Source: Synechococcus lacustris (GTDB lineage Bacteria > Cyanobacteriota > Cyanobacteriia > PCC-6307 > Cyanobiaceae). From it: a DNA stretch of 64,000 nt. A program made the position numbers and the translations under genes. Shown in pieces: positions 51,989 to 60,564 of the stretch; positions within the stretch are counted from its first letter, which is position 1, and the number at the start of each line of letters is the position of its first letter. The notes under the pieces are model-generated. The model did no database searches, was not told where the DNA came from, and saw nothing but the letters and a program-made list of their open reading frames with translations. The stretch is from assembly GCA_903943975.1 (NCBI GenBank), contig CAJAQB010000014.1, positions 85,869 to 149,868 on the forward strand, given 5' to 3'.

Positions 51989-52768
51989 GTGCCTATCGAT
52001 ACGCTGCAAGCTGATCAGGCATTGATCAAGCCGCTCCGTGCCCTGCTGCTTGCTGCCGGTTTCGGCACGCGGTTGCGGCCGCTGACGCTGGATACTCCTA
52101 AATGTCTGGTGCCCGTAGGGGGGCAGCCATTGCTGGCCCATTGGCTCCAGCAGCTGGAACTTATTGGCACAGATGCTGCGCTGGTGAACACCCACTACCT
52201 GGCTGATCAGGTCGAGAAATTTTTAGCTGGCTGGCACCAAGGCTCGATGACGCTCCAGCGCAGCCATGAGCCCAGCCTGCTGGGCACCGCAGGCAGCTTG
52301 CTGGCCAATCGCACTTTCTTTAGAGGCTGCACCGGCTTGTTGATCCACGCCGATAACTTCAGTCAGGCTGATTTAGGCCAACTGCTAGCTGCCCATCGCC
52401 GGCGCCCGGCGGGCTGCTTACTCACGATGCTCACCTTCACAAGCCCTCGGCCGAGCAGCTGCGGCATCGTTGAAACCGATGGCGATGGGGTGGTGGTGGG
52501 CTTCCACGAAAAGATCGATAATCCGCCTGGTGACCGAGCCAATGGGGCGTTGTATGTGTTTGATCAGTCGTTCCTAGATTGGCTGCTCATAAATCACCCA
52601 AATGCCAGCGACTTCAGCACCGAAGTGCTGCCGCACTGTCTGGGTCATATCTATGCCTGGCACACAGATCTTCCTTATATAGACATTGGTACCTCAGAAG
52701 CGCTGGCGGAAGCCGAAGCAATTTGCAGCGAGTTAGCTACAGCATCCTCCTTTCATAACCCTGAATGA
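51989..52768 (+). CDS. Sugar-phosphate nucleotidyltransferase (HddC/mannose-1-P guanylyltransferase-like)
   Basis: The start is GTG, and the 259-residue protein has LLLAAGFGTRLRPLT, the nucleotide-binding motif, then PKCLVPVGGQPLL and later VVGFHEKIDNPPG. It resembles HddC, which makes GDP-D-glycero-alpha-D-manno-heptose, and related small guanylyl- or cytidylyltransferases. The stop overlaps gmhA by 4 bases. A nucleotidyltransferase is firm; the base is uncertain. Confidence 0.8.
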   Translation: MPIDTLQADQALIKPLRALLLAAGFGTRLRPLTLDTPKCLVPVGGQPLLAHWLQQLELIGTDAALVNTHYLADQVEKFLAGWHQGSMTLQRSHEPSLLGTAGSLLANRTFFRGCTGLLIHADNFSQADLGQLLAAHRRRPAGCLLTMLTFTSPRPSSCGIVETDGDGVVVGFHEKIDNPPGDRANGALYVFDQSFLDWLLINHPNASDFSTEVLPHCLGHIYAWHTDLPYIDIGTSEALAEAEAICSELATASSFHNPE

Positions 52769-53367
52769 CTCTTACCCTTTCCACTTTTGGCTTGCGGGCC
52801 CGCGATTATCTCGATCGACTAAACAGTTGCTTTAGTGGCCTAATCCTCGATCAGATTGAGACCATGGCCCATGATTTGCGGGCTGCCTGGGTAGAGGGGC
52901 GCCAGGTGTATATTTGCGGTAACGGAGGCAGTGCCGCCAATGCGATGCACATGGCCAACGATTTTCACTATGGCATTGGTGCCTGCGGCCCGGGGCCAAA
53001 ACTGCCGGGGCTACGGGTGGAGGCTCTACCAGCTAATGCAGGCTTGATCACTTGTTTGGCAAATGATACGGGATATGCCAACATTTATTCCCACCAGATT
53101 GAGGTGAAAGGTCGCCCAGGCGATTTATTGATTGTGCTTTCCGGCAGTGGCAATTCCGCCAATGTGGTAGAAGCCCTTGAAACCAGCAAGCGCATGGGCT
53201 TACGAAGCTACGCAATCTTGGCCTTTGGCGGCGGCAAGTGCCGTGATCTGGCTGATCTGCCAATCCATTTCAAGATTGATGATATGCAGATAGCTGAAGA
53301 TACTCAGCTGGTGGTGGGCCACCTTTGCATGCAATGGTTGAATACCAACAAACCCGAGCAAATTTGA
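52765..53367 (+). CDS. gmhA: Sedoheptulose-7-phosphate isomerase (GmhA-like SIS protein)
   Basis: The enzyme converts sedoheptulose-7-phosphate to D-glycero-D-manno-heptose-7-phosphate, the start of heptose synthesis. The 200-residue SIS domain has ICGNGGSAANAMHMANDF and VLSGSGNSANVVEA, the phosphosugar-binding loops, and an ILAFGGGKCRDL block. It is coupled to the nucleotidyltransferase gene by a 4-base overlap. The family is firm; the heptose substrate fits the neighbours. Confidence 0.88.
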   Translation: MTLTLSTFGLRARDYLDRLNSCFSGLILDQIETMAHDLRAAWVEGRQVYICGNGGSAANAMHMANDFHYGIGACGPGPKLPGLRVEALPANAGLITCLANDTGYANIYSHQIEVKGRPGDLLIVLSGSGNSANVVEALETSKRMGLRSYAILAFGGGKCRDLADLPIHFKIDDMQIAEDTQLVVGHLCMQWLNTNKPEQI

Positions 53368-53398
53368 GCAGCTTTGCAATTTACTTTCTGAGTAATTG

Positions 53399-53665
53399 AT
53401 GCCAGTTGTTTCTGTATTTTTTGGAATTGTTATTAGGATGTGGCATGATGACCATCCGCCACCACATATTCATGTATCTTATCAGGGGTTTGAGGCGATG
53501 GTAGAAATTGGCACAGGTAGGATCAGTAAGGGGAAGTTGCCAGCCAAGGCATCACAGCTTATTGCAGCCTGGTGCAGTGCCCATTATTCTGAGCTTATGG
53601 CTAACTGGGAAAGAGGTCAGAGCTTTGAGCCTATGCAAATGATTCAAGGAGCTGATTATGATTAG
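53399..53665 (+). CDS. DUF4160 protein of a DUF4160/DUF2442 pair
   Basis: I chose ATG 53399; a TTG one codon upstream is also possible. The 88-residue protein begins MPVVSVFFGIVIRMWHDDHPPPHIHVSYQGFEAM, the DUF4160 signature with its H-x-PPH-H-V block. It overlaps the DUF2442 gene by 8 bases. This pairing is known as a putative toxin-antitoxin type. It is AT-richer than the sugar genes and probably inserted between them. Confidence 0.88.
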   Translation: MPVVSVFFGIVIRMWHDDHPPPHIHVSYQGFEAMVEIGTGRISKGKLPAKASQLIAAWCSAHYSELMANWERGQSFEPMQMIQGADYD

Positions 53666-53924
53666 GCTTGTGAATGCTAAAGTCTGCGATGATCTTAGGA
53701 TAGCAATTGCTTTTTCAGATGGCTCTGAGGGCGTTTTTAATGTTCAGAGTTACCTTGCGGGTAAACACGGATCGCTTTTGGAACCCCTTAAGGACAAGGC
53801 ATTTCTGAAGCGTTGTTTTATAGATGCCGGCGCTCTTTGCTGGCCAAATGGGCTAGAGCTATCTCCGTTGCGCTTGCATGAGATTGTGGTTGCCAATTCT
53901 AATCTTGATGTAGCAAGTATTTAA
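53658..53924 (+). CDS. DUF2442 protein of a DUF4160/DUF2442 pair
   Basis: The 88-residue protein has MIRLVNAKVCDDLRIAIAFSDGSEGVFNV at the start and LCWPNGLELSP near 61-71, the DUF2442 pattern. It is encoded 8 bases inside the DUF4160 gene. Biochemical activity of the pair is not settled in general. Confidence 0.88.
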   Translation: MIRLVNAKVCDDLRIAIAFSDGSEGVFNVQSYLAGKHGSLLEPLKDKAFLKRCFIDAGALCWPNGLELSPLRLHEIVVANSNLDVASI

Positions 53925-53949
53925 TTAGACCAAATCTAAGGCAAAAATC

Positions 53950-54621
53950 ATGGCCGAGATCGATTTCATGAGCGTGCTCCACAAGAGCACCAAGCGAGAC
54001 TATCTGGCGCGAGTGAATGATCCAGAATACCCCAAGGCCAAGGCTGCAGCGCTAGCCAAAAAATTTGACTTTGACTATTGGGATGGTGACAGGCGGATTT
54101 GCTACGGTGGTTACCGCTATATGGAAGGCCGCTGGGAGAAGGTGGCCAGGGCGATAGCAGAGCATTACCAGCTGCCACCTAATCCAAAGATTCTTGATAT
54201 CGGTTGCGGCAAGGGCTTTTTGCTCTACGACTTTCTCAAGGTCATCCCAGATGCCGAGGTGCAAGGTATAGACATATCACCTTATGCAATTGCCAACAGT
54301 AAAGAGGAGATACGTGATCGCCTTCAGGTGGGAAGTGCAACACTGCTGCCTTGGCCCGATAATCACTTTGATCTAGTAATTTCAATCACTACTCTCCACA
54401 ATCTGCATTCATTCGAATTGGATCTGGCCTTGCGAGAAATGGAGCGCGTTGGCAAAACGAACAAATACCTATGCGTTGAGAGCTATCGCAATGAGAATGA
54501 AAAAGCCAATCTGCTTTATTGGCAAGTTACCTGTGAAGCCTTTAATAGCCCTAAGGCTTGGCAGTGGTGGTTTGACCAAACTGGCTACAGCGGCGACCAC
54601 TCCTATATCTACTTCGAATGA
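53950..54621 (+). CDS. Class I SAM-dependent methyltransferase
   Basis: The 223-residue protein has motif I in ILDIGCGKGFLLYDF, then VQGIDISPYAI, a motif with LPWPDNHFDLVIS and EMERVGKTNKYL. It belongs to the methyltransferase 11 type. The C-terminal WWFDQTGYSGDHSYIYFE resembles the end of methyltransferases acting on sugar nucleotides. It overlaps the alcohol dehydrogenase gene by 4 bases. Confidence 0.88.
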   Translation: MAEIDFMSVLHKSTKRDYLARVNDPEYPKAKAAALAKKFDFDYWDGDRRICYGGYRYMEGRWEKVARAIAEHYQLPPNPKILDIGCGKGFLLYDFLKVIPDAEVQGIDISPYAIANSKEEIRDRLQVGSATLLPWPDNHFDLVISITTLHNLHSFELDLALREMERVGKTNKYLCVESYRNENEKANLLYWQVTCEAFNSPKAWQWWFDQTGYSGDHSYIYFE

Positions 54622-55664
54622 GCATTAAAACCATGCAGGCCGCCATCCTGGTGGCCCTGAATCAGCCTTTAGTAGTAGATACGGTCGGGCTGCCATCTGA
54701 GTTGGGTGTTGGCCAGGTGCTGGTGAAGCTGCATGTGAGTGGCATCTGCGGTTCCCAACTTGGTGAAATATCTGGGGTTAAGGGGCCTGATCGCTATCTG
54801 CCCCACCTTATGGGTCACGAAGGCAGCGCCACCGTGCTGGAGGTGGGTCCAGGGGTGAAACAAGTTAAGCCTGGTGATCTGGTTGTGCTGCACTGGCGGA
54901 AGGGCGCTGGCATCCAGGCTGATCCTCCCCAATATCGATGGCGCGGGGAAGCTCTTAATGCTGGCTGGGTTACCACCTTCAACAGCCATGCGGTGGTGAG
55001 TGAAAATCGCTGCACTCCGATTCCAGCTGATACTGATTTAGAAGTAGCTGCCCTGTTTGGCTGTGCGGTTACTACTGGTTTTGGAGTAGTGGAAAACAAC
55101 GCCCAGGTGCGTATTGGTGAGTCTGTAGTTGTGTTTGGAGCCGGTGGTATTGGACTCAATATCATCCAAGCCTCAGCACTGGTATCGGCGTGGCCGATCA
55201 TTGCGGTTGATCTATTTGATGGCCGGCTGGAATTGGCCAAGCGCCTTGGAGCCACCCACATAATAAATAGCAGCAATGCCGATGCCGCTTCAGACATTAA
55301 AGAGGCTTTGGCTGGTTGGCCCCTAGATGTATTTATCGATAACACCGGTTCACCGGCGGTAATAGAGCTGGGCTATCAACTCACCGATGCCGAAGGCCGG
55401 GTGGTGCTGGTGGGGGTACCGCGTAAGGGGGCAGATATCACAATTCATTCGTTGCCGCTGCACTTCGGTAAGCTGCTAAGTGGATCCCATGGCGGTGAGT
55501 GTGAGCCTGCGAAAGACATACCCCGTTACCTAAATTTGCTGAAGCAAAAACGCTGGAACGCAGATGGCTTGATCACTGCCCGCTATCCGCTGGAGCGCAT
55601 TAATGAGGCCATTGAGGCAATGCGCACAGGGGCCACAGCAGGCAGGGTGTTAATCACTTTATGA
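54618..55664 (+). CDS. Zinc-type alcohol dehydrogenase family oxidoreductase
   Basis: The 348-residue protein has GICGSQLGEI with the probable catalytic Cys, MGHEGSATVLEVG, an NAD(P)-binding VFGAGGIGLN near 180 and IAVDLFDGRLELAKRLGA. I do not see the four-Cys structural zinc cluster in the usual spacing, so this may be the catalytic-zinc-only branch. It is coupled to the methyltransferase (4-base overlap) and to the next gene (4 bases). It may act on the modified sugar. Confidence 0.85.
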   Translation: MSIKTMQAAILVALNQPLVVDTVGLPSELGVGQVLVKLHVSGICGSQLGEISGVKGPDRYLPHLMGHEGSATVLEVGPGVKQVKPGDLVVLHWRKGAGIQADPPQYRWRGEALNAGWVTTFNSHAVVSENRCTPIPADTDLEVAALFGCAVTTGFGVVENNAQVRIGESVVVFGAGGIGLNIIQASALVSAWPIIAVDLFDGRLELAKRLGATHIINSSNADAASDIKEALAGWPLDVFIDNTGSPAVIELGYQLTDAEGRVVLVGVPRKGADITIHSLPLHFGKLLSGSHGGECEPAKDIPRYLNLLKQKRWNADGLITARYPLERINEAIEAMRTGATAGRVLITL

Positions 55665-57178
55665 CCACATTCCCTGTAAATACTCCTTTGATCCCATTGG
55701 CCCAGGCCCAGGGGCTAGAGGGTTGTGTACTCACCTACGGGCATTTCAGCACGATCCATCCGGGGCATATCCGTTATCTCAAGCACGCCTCAAAACAGGG
55801 CGATCGCTTGGTGGTGGCGTTGGTGGGAGATGGGCCAGCCAATCAGCGGTCACGCTTTCAATTCAGCCAGCAGGAACGGGCTGAGGGGCTCACGCTACTG
55901 CCGATGGTGAATGCGGTGCTGCTACTGGCTGATGAAGAACTGCCCGAGGTCGTGAGCCAGCTGCAGCCCGGGGTGCTGGTGCTGGGGAAGGAGTTTGAAC
56001 ACAGCCCAGAGCCGCTGATTCGTAGGGCGATTGCAGAGATGCGCAGTGCCGGTAAGGCGGTGCAGTTTCATGCGGGCGATATTAATTATGCCAGCGCTGA
56101 GTTGTTATCCAATTCCGAAGGGGAGCTGGTAGACCAACGGCGAAACCAGTTTCGTTTGGCCTGTCGCCGCCAGGGGCTCAGCCTTGATGGCTTGCTAGAG
56201 GGTATGCAGGCTTGGCGCCACAGCAACTTGATCGTGCTGGGCGACACAATCGTGGATCAATATGCCGCCTGTGAAGCTGTTGGCATGAGCGCAGAAGCAC
56301 CGGTGGTGGTGGTGCGGGAGTTGCAAAAACGCAATTTCATCGGTGGAGCGGCGGTGGTGGCTTCGCATATCCGGGCCCTAGGAGCCCAATGCCAGTTGTT
56401 GAGTGTGGTGGGCACTGATAGCACAGCTGAGCTGGTGCGCCGTGAACTGGCTGAACGCGAGATTGGTGATGGTCTGGTGAGTGATCCCAGCCGACCTACC
56501 ACCTTCAAGAAGCGCTATTTGGTGGAAAACCAGAAGCTATTTCGCGTTAGCCGCTTGGAAGACCATGGGCTTGATCGCGAGGTGGAAGCTCAGCTGATCA
56601 CCAAGCTGGAGCAACTTGCGCCGGCGGCTAACGGCATTGTGGTGTCTGATTTTGTTTATGGTGTGGTAACTGATCGATTGCTGGAGCTGTTACGCGAGTT
56701 GGCTGCACGCCATGGGCTGATGCTGTTTGGTGATCTGCAGTGCAGCAGCCAGGTGGGTTCGGTAACCCGTTTCCGTAATTTTTCATTGCTCTGCCCCAAT
56801 GAACGGGAAGCGCGGGTTGCGCTACAAGACAAAGATACGGGCTTGGAGCTATTGAGCCAGCGGCTGATTGCTACTACGGCCAGTGAACGGCTTGTGATGA
56901 AGCTTGGTGCCGATGGATTTATCGCTTACGACCGGAATGATGCAGGCGAACTAAGAAGCCAGCCATTCCCTGCATTATGCGCAAATCCATTGGATGTGAC
57001 CGGAGCAGGGGATTCGCTCTTGGCTGTTATGGCTACGGGCCTAGCCAGCGGCCAGGCGATGATGCCTACAGCTGCATTGGCCTGCTGCATGGCAGCCTTG
57101 GCTGTTGAAACCATGGGCAACACCCCCATTGGCGCCGATCGCTTGCGCCAGCAACTCGAAAACCTCCTGAGCAGCTAA
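55661..57178 (+). CDS. HldE-like bifunctional protein with reversed domain order (nucleotidyltransferase then PfkB kinase)
   Basis: The 505-residue protein begins with a cytidylyltransferase-fold domain with HPGH at 33-36 in TYGHFSTIHPGHIRYL, followed near 190 by a PfkB/ribokinase-type domain with VLGDTIVDQY, IGGAAVVASH and the GAGDS anion hole at 448-452. In the standard HldE the kinase precedes the nucleotidyltransferase; here they are swapped. It may phosphorylate the heptose at C1 and activate it. It is coupled upstream (4 bases). Confidence 0.85.
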   Translation: MTTFPVNTPLIPLAQAQGLEGCVLTYGHFSTIHPGHIRYLKHASKQGDRLVVALVGDGPANQRSRFQFSQQERAEGLTLLPMVNAVLLLADEELPEVVSQLQPGVLVLGKEFEHSPEPLIRRAIAEMRSAGKAVQFHAGDINYASAELLSNSEGELVDQRRNQFRLACRRQGLSLDGLLEGMQAWRHSNLIVLGDTIVDQYAACEAVGMSAEAPVVVVRELQKRNFIGGAAVVASHIRALGAQCQLLSVVGTDSTAELVRRELAEREIGDGLVSDPSRPTTFKKRYLVENQKLFRVSRLEDHGLDREVEAQLITKLEQLAPAANGIVVSDFVYGVVTDRLLELLRELAARHGLMLFGDLQCSSQVGSVTRFRNFSLLCPNEREARVALQDKDTGLELLSQRLIATTASERLVMKLGADGFIAYDRNDAGELRSQPFPALCANPLDVTGAGDSLLAVMATGLASGQAMMPTAALACCMAALAVETMGNTPIGADRLRQQLENLLSS

Positions 57179-57191
57179 ACTGTGGTAACAA

Positions 57192-57428
57192 ATGTCTGAC
57201 GACACCATGGGCAGCAAGTCAGAGCGGCTAACGCTTCGCGTTAGCGATGCGTTTCTTGAAGGGCTTGATGAGCTATCGATCAAGGAAGGCATGTCAAGAT
57301 CAGACCTGATTCGACGGGCCGTTGCTCTGTATTCCTTTGCGAAGGAAGAAGAGCGGCAGGGTCGCAAGTTGGGTTTCTTCAGCGAGGAAGATAATCGGGA
57401 TGTTGTTAAACAGGTTATTGCTCTATGA
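57192..57428 (+). CDS. RHH-type DNA-binding protein
   Basis: The 78-residue protein has RLTLRVSDAFLEGLDELSI and SRSDLIRRAVALYSFAKEE, a ribbon-helix-helix domain with the CopG layout. It overlaps a two-helix membrane protein gene by 4 bases. The pair could be an antitoxin-like regulator with a membrane effector. Confidence 0.8.
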   Translation: MSDDTMGSKSERLTLRVSDAFLEGLDELSIKEGMSRSDLIRRAVALYSFAKEEERQGRKLGFFSEEDNRDVVKQVIAL

Positions 57429-57733
57429 ACGACGAGCAGCCAAGGAGCTTGCATCCTTCCACGGTTAAGTTAGACGACCTTGTGAGTGCTTTCGAGAAAC
57501 TCAAGTCAATTAGTAGTAGCGAATCGCAAAGCCCTGAGGATCGTGCCCACAGACATCGCATTGATTGGCTTATTGCAAGATCAGCAGTTGCATCTGCAAG
57601 TTTGGTGCTATTTGTTTCTGCATTTGTTGTGATAAATCCATGGAATAAATATTCGGAAGACTTGCAGCGTGTGGCGGGCAGTGCTCTTCTCTCAATCACA
57701 ACTGGCTTAATTGGCTATTCTATCAAGCGATAA
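57425..57733 (+). CDS. Small two-helix membrane protein paired with the RHH gene
   Basis: The 102-residue protein has an N-terminal soluble stretch (45 residues, acidic), then DWLIARSAVASASLVLFVSAF and VAGSALLSITTGLIGYSIK as two helices. No motif is recognised. The 4-base overlap with the RHH gene implies joint translation. Confidence 0.65.
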   Translation: MNDEQPRSLHPSTVKLDDLVSAFEKLKSISSSESQSPEDRAHRHRIDWLIARSAVASASLVLFVSAFVVINPWNKYSEDLQRVAGSALLSITTGLIGYSIKR

Positions 57734-57746
57734 AAAGATTTAAATA

Positions 57747-58769
57747 ATGTCAAATTCCAGCTTTCTAGTAATTGGCAGCAACAGCTTCAGCGGCGCCCAT
57801 TTTGTGGCTGGTGCCCTAGCGGCTGGCTACCGGGTTTGGGGCGTGAGCCGATCGGCGGAGCCGGATCCGGTGTTCCTGCCCTATCGATGGCCCCAGCCAG
57901 CAACAGGGGAACCACTGGCTGGGGCCCACAATTTTGAGTTTCAAGCGATCGACCTCAACCACCAACTCGATAACCTGTTGGAGCTTGTGGATCGGGTGCA
58001 GCCCACCCACGTGGTGAACTTTGCAGCCCAGGGCATGGTGGCTGAAAGCTGGCTTAATCCCACCCATTGGTATCGCACCAATGTGGTGAGCCAGGTGGCA
58101 TTGCATGATGCCCTGCGCCAGAGCCCCTTCCTGCAGAAATATGTGCATGTAACCACGCCAGAGGTTTACGGCAGCACCGATGGCGGCTGGATCAAGGAAC
58201 ACAATCAGTTTGCCCCTAGTACCCCCTATGCCGTGAGCCGAGCAGCTTGTGATCTGCATCTACTTAGTTTTCATAAAGCCTATGGGTTTCCGGTTTTATT
58301 TACGCGGGCTGCGAATGTGTATGGACCCGGTCAGCAGCTCTATCGAATTATTCCGCGCACTTTATTAAGTGTGCGCTCAGGTAAGCCGCTGCAGTTGCAT
58401 GGCGGCGGCCATTCAGTGCGTGCCTTCATCCATATTGCTGATGTGGTGGCAGCCACGTTGCAGTTGGCCCTAGAGGCAGAACCTGGTGAGTGTTATCACC
58501 TCTCCAGCCTCGAAGCCCTGTCGATTCGTGAGCTGGTGCAACATATTTGTATTAAGGCAGGGGTGGATTTTGAAGCGATTGTGCAGGAGGGCGATGAGCG
58601 CCTGGGTAAAGACCAGAGCTATTTGCTGGATAGCAGTAAAGTTCGTGAGCGGTTTGGCTGGCAGGATCAGATCAGCCTCGATGCCGGCCTGGATAAGACC
58701 CTAGGCTGGGTCGAAAACCACTTTGATCAGCTGCGGCAGCTGCCGTGGCACTACATCCACATGGCATGA
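57747..58769 (+). CDS. Extended SDR protein, sugar-nucleotide 4,6-dehydratase-like
   Basis: The 340-residue protein starts with a variant Rossmann loop (VIGSNSFSGAHFV) and has HVTTPEVYGSTDGGW. Where such enzymes have a Tyr-x3-Lys catalytic motif, this protein has YAVSR, with Arg in place of Lys. The rest (RAANVYGPGQQLYRIIPR, HGGGHSVRAFIHIADV) is typical of dTDP-glucose or GDP-mannose dehydratases. It is coupled to the next SDR gene by a 4-base overlap. Confidence 0.82.
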   Translation: MSNSSFLVIGSNSFSGAHFVAGALAAGYRVWGVSRSAEPDPVFLPYRWPQPATGEPLAGAHNFEFQAIDLNHQLDNLLELVDRVQPTHVVNFAAQGMVAESWLNPTHWYRTNVVSQVALHDALRQSPFLQKYVHVTTPEVYGSTDGGWIKEHNQFAPSTPYAVSRAACDLHLLSFHKAYGFPVLFTRAANVYGPGQQLYRIIPRTLLSVRSGKPLQLHGGGHSVRAFIHIADVVAATLQLALEAEPGECYHLSSLEALSIRELVQHICIKAGVDFEAIVQEGDERLGKDQSYLLDSSKVRERFGWQDQISLDAGLDKTLGWVENHFDQLRQLPWHYIHMA

Positions 58770-59725
58770 AAATCCTTGTTACAGGCGGTTGCGGCTACAA
58801 GGGCTCAGTGCTAGTGCCTAAGTTGTTGGCTGATGGCCATGAGGTGATCAGTTTTGATACCCAGTGGTTCGGCAATCACCTTCCCAGCCATCCCAATCTG
58901 AAAAACATTCAGGGGGACATCCGCGATACCGATACCATTCCGCTCGATGGGGTGGAGGCAATCATTCACTTGGCCAACATCGCCAACGATCCGGCGGTGG
59001 AGCTCAACCCCACCCTCAGCTGGGAAGTGAACGTGCTCGCCGGCCAGCAGCTGGCTGATCGGGCCGTACGGGCTGGCGTGAAGCAATTCATCTTCGCCAG
59101 TTCCGGCAGTGTGTATGGGGTAAAGGATGAGCCGAACGTCACCGAAGACCTCCCTTTGGTACCGATCTCGGTCTACAACAAGACCAAGATGGTCGCCGAG
59201 CGGGTGTTTCTGTCCTACCAGGATCAGATGCAAGTGCACTGCATCCGGCCAGCAACCGTGTGCGGGGTGTCACCAAGGATGCGGCTTGATGTGAGCGTGA
59301 ACATGCTCAGCTATCAGGCACTCAAAAACGGCAAGATCACCGTCTTCGGTGGGGACCAGACCCGCCCGAACATCCACATTCAAGATATCGCAGATGTCTA
59401 CCGCCACTTCTTGGCCCATCCGGAGATCCCCAGCGGCTGCTACAACGCTGGATTTGAAAACATCTCGATTCTTGATATCGCCGAGCGGGTCAAACACATG
59501 GTCGGAGCCGAGATCGCGGTGAGCGCTTCTAACGACCCCCGATCCTACCGCCAGGATTCAAGCAAGCTTCGTGCCACAGGATTCGAGCCCAGCCACAGCG
59601 TGGCCGATGCCATCGCCGAAATTGCCGAGGCTTTTGCCCAGAACACCCTGCCGGATGGAGATGCCTGCTACACGGTGAAGTGGATGCGGCAGCTCGATCT
59701 AGCCACGCCAGTGGAGAAGCCATGA
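58766..59725 (+). CDS. NAD-dependent sugar-nucleotide epimerase/dehydratase
   Basis: I chose ATG 58766 (MKILVTGGCGYKG), which overlaps the previous stop. The 319-residue protein has the Rossmann motif at once, IHLANIANDPAVELNP, FASSGSVYG and YNKTK, with the usual Tyr and Lys. It belongs to the extended SDR family. The substrate is unknown. The next gene overlaps by 4 bases. Confidence 0.88.
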   Translation: MKILVTGGCGYKGSVLVPKLLADGHEVISFDTQWFGNHLPSHPNLKNIQGDIRDTDTIPLDGVEAIIHLANIANDPAVELNPTLSWEVNVLAGQQLADRAVRAGVKQFIFASSGSVYGVKDEPNVTEDLPLVPISVYNKTKMVAERVFLSYQDQMQVHCIRPATVCGVSPRMRLDVSVNMLSYQALKNGKITVFGGDQTRPNIHIQDIADVYRHFLAHPEIPSGCYNAGFENISILDIAERVKHMVGAEIAVSASNDPRSYRQDSSKLRATGFEPSHSVADAIAEIAEAFAQNTLPDGDACYTVKWMRQLDLATPVEKP

Positions 59726-60564
59726 TTTCTGCTGCCCCTGGCCAGCCCAACCCGGTGGAACTTTCCGCCACGGCCCTCATCTTGCGTCAGCGGCTCGTGT
59801 CCACCTCGGCGGCCGCCAAGATTCCCCATCTGGGATCCTGCCTCTCCTGCGTGGAGCTGCTGGTGGCGCTCTACTGGCAGGAGCTTCACGTCGATCCCGC
59901 CAATCCAGAGGATCCCGATCGCGATCGGTTTTTGCTGAGCAAGGGCCATGGGGCGCCGATCCTGTTTCAGGTGCTCGCCGAGCGCGGTTTCTTTCCCCTG
60001 GAGCGGCTTGATGATTTCGGCAAGGCCGGCAGCGTGTTCCACGAACACCCACCCAAGCCGGGCTATATCCCTGGCATCGAGGCGGCCACGGGCTCCCTCG
60101 GCCATGGTCTGCCGATGGCCCTCGGCATGGCCCTGGCCGCCCGCATCCAGCAACGGCCCAGCCGTTGCTATGCCCTGCTCAGCGATGGCGAATGCAACGA
60201 GGGCAGTATCTGGGAGGCGGCCCTGCTGGCTGCCAGCCAAAAGGTGCACACCCTCACGGCGATCATCGACTTCAACAAATGGCAGGCCACCGGCCGCAGC
60301 CAAGAGGTGATGGCCCTCGATCCCCTGGCTGCAAAATGGGAAGCCTTCGGCTGGCACGCCCAGGAGATTGATGGGCATGATTTGGCGGCGATCGCGCAAG
60401 CCCTAGCGGCCGCCAGGGCGGAGAGAGAACGCCCCAGTGTGATCGTGGCCCATACGGTGAAGGGCAAAGGGGTATCGTTCATGGAAGATAACAATAACTG
60501 GCACTATCGCACCCCCAACCCAGAAGAACTGGCCGCTGCCCTCGCTGAACTGGAGGCCGCCTGA
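59722..60564 (+). CDS. Transketolase, N-terminal subunit
   Basis: I chose ATG 59722 (MISAAPGQPNP), overlapping the previous stop. The 280-residue protein has SKGHGAPILF, TGSLGHGLPMALGMA and SDGECNEGSIWEA, the thiamine diphosphate binding half of transketolase. It is paired with the C-terminal half in the next gene (TGATG junction). Split transketolases are known in sugar gene clusters and could supply unusual sugars such as sedoheptulose-7-phosphate. Confidence 0.88.
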   Translation: MISAAPGQPNPVELSATALILRQRLVSTSAAAKIPHLGSCLSCVELLVALYWQELHVDPANPEDPDRDRFLLSKGHGAPILFQVLAERGFFPLERLDDFGKAGSVFHEHPPKPGYIPGIEAATGSLGHGLPMALGMALAARIQQRPSRCYALLSDGECNEGSIWEAALLAASQKVHTLTAIIDFNKWQATGRSQEVMALDPLAAKWEAFGWHAQEIDGHDLAAIAQALAAARAERERPSVIVAHTVKGKGVSFMEDNNNWHYRTPNPEELAAALAELEAA

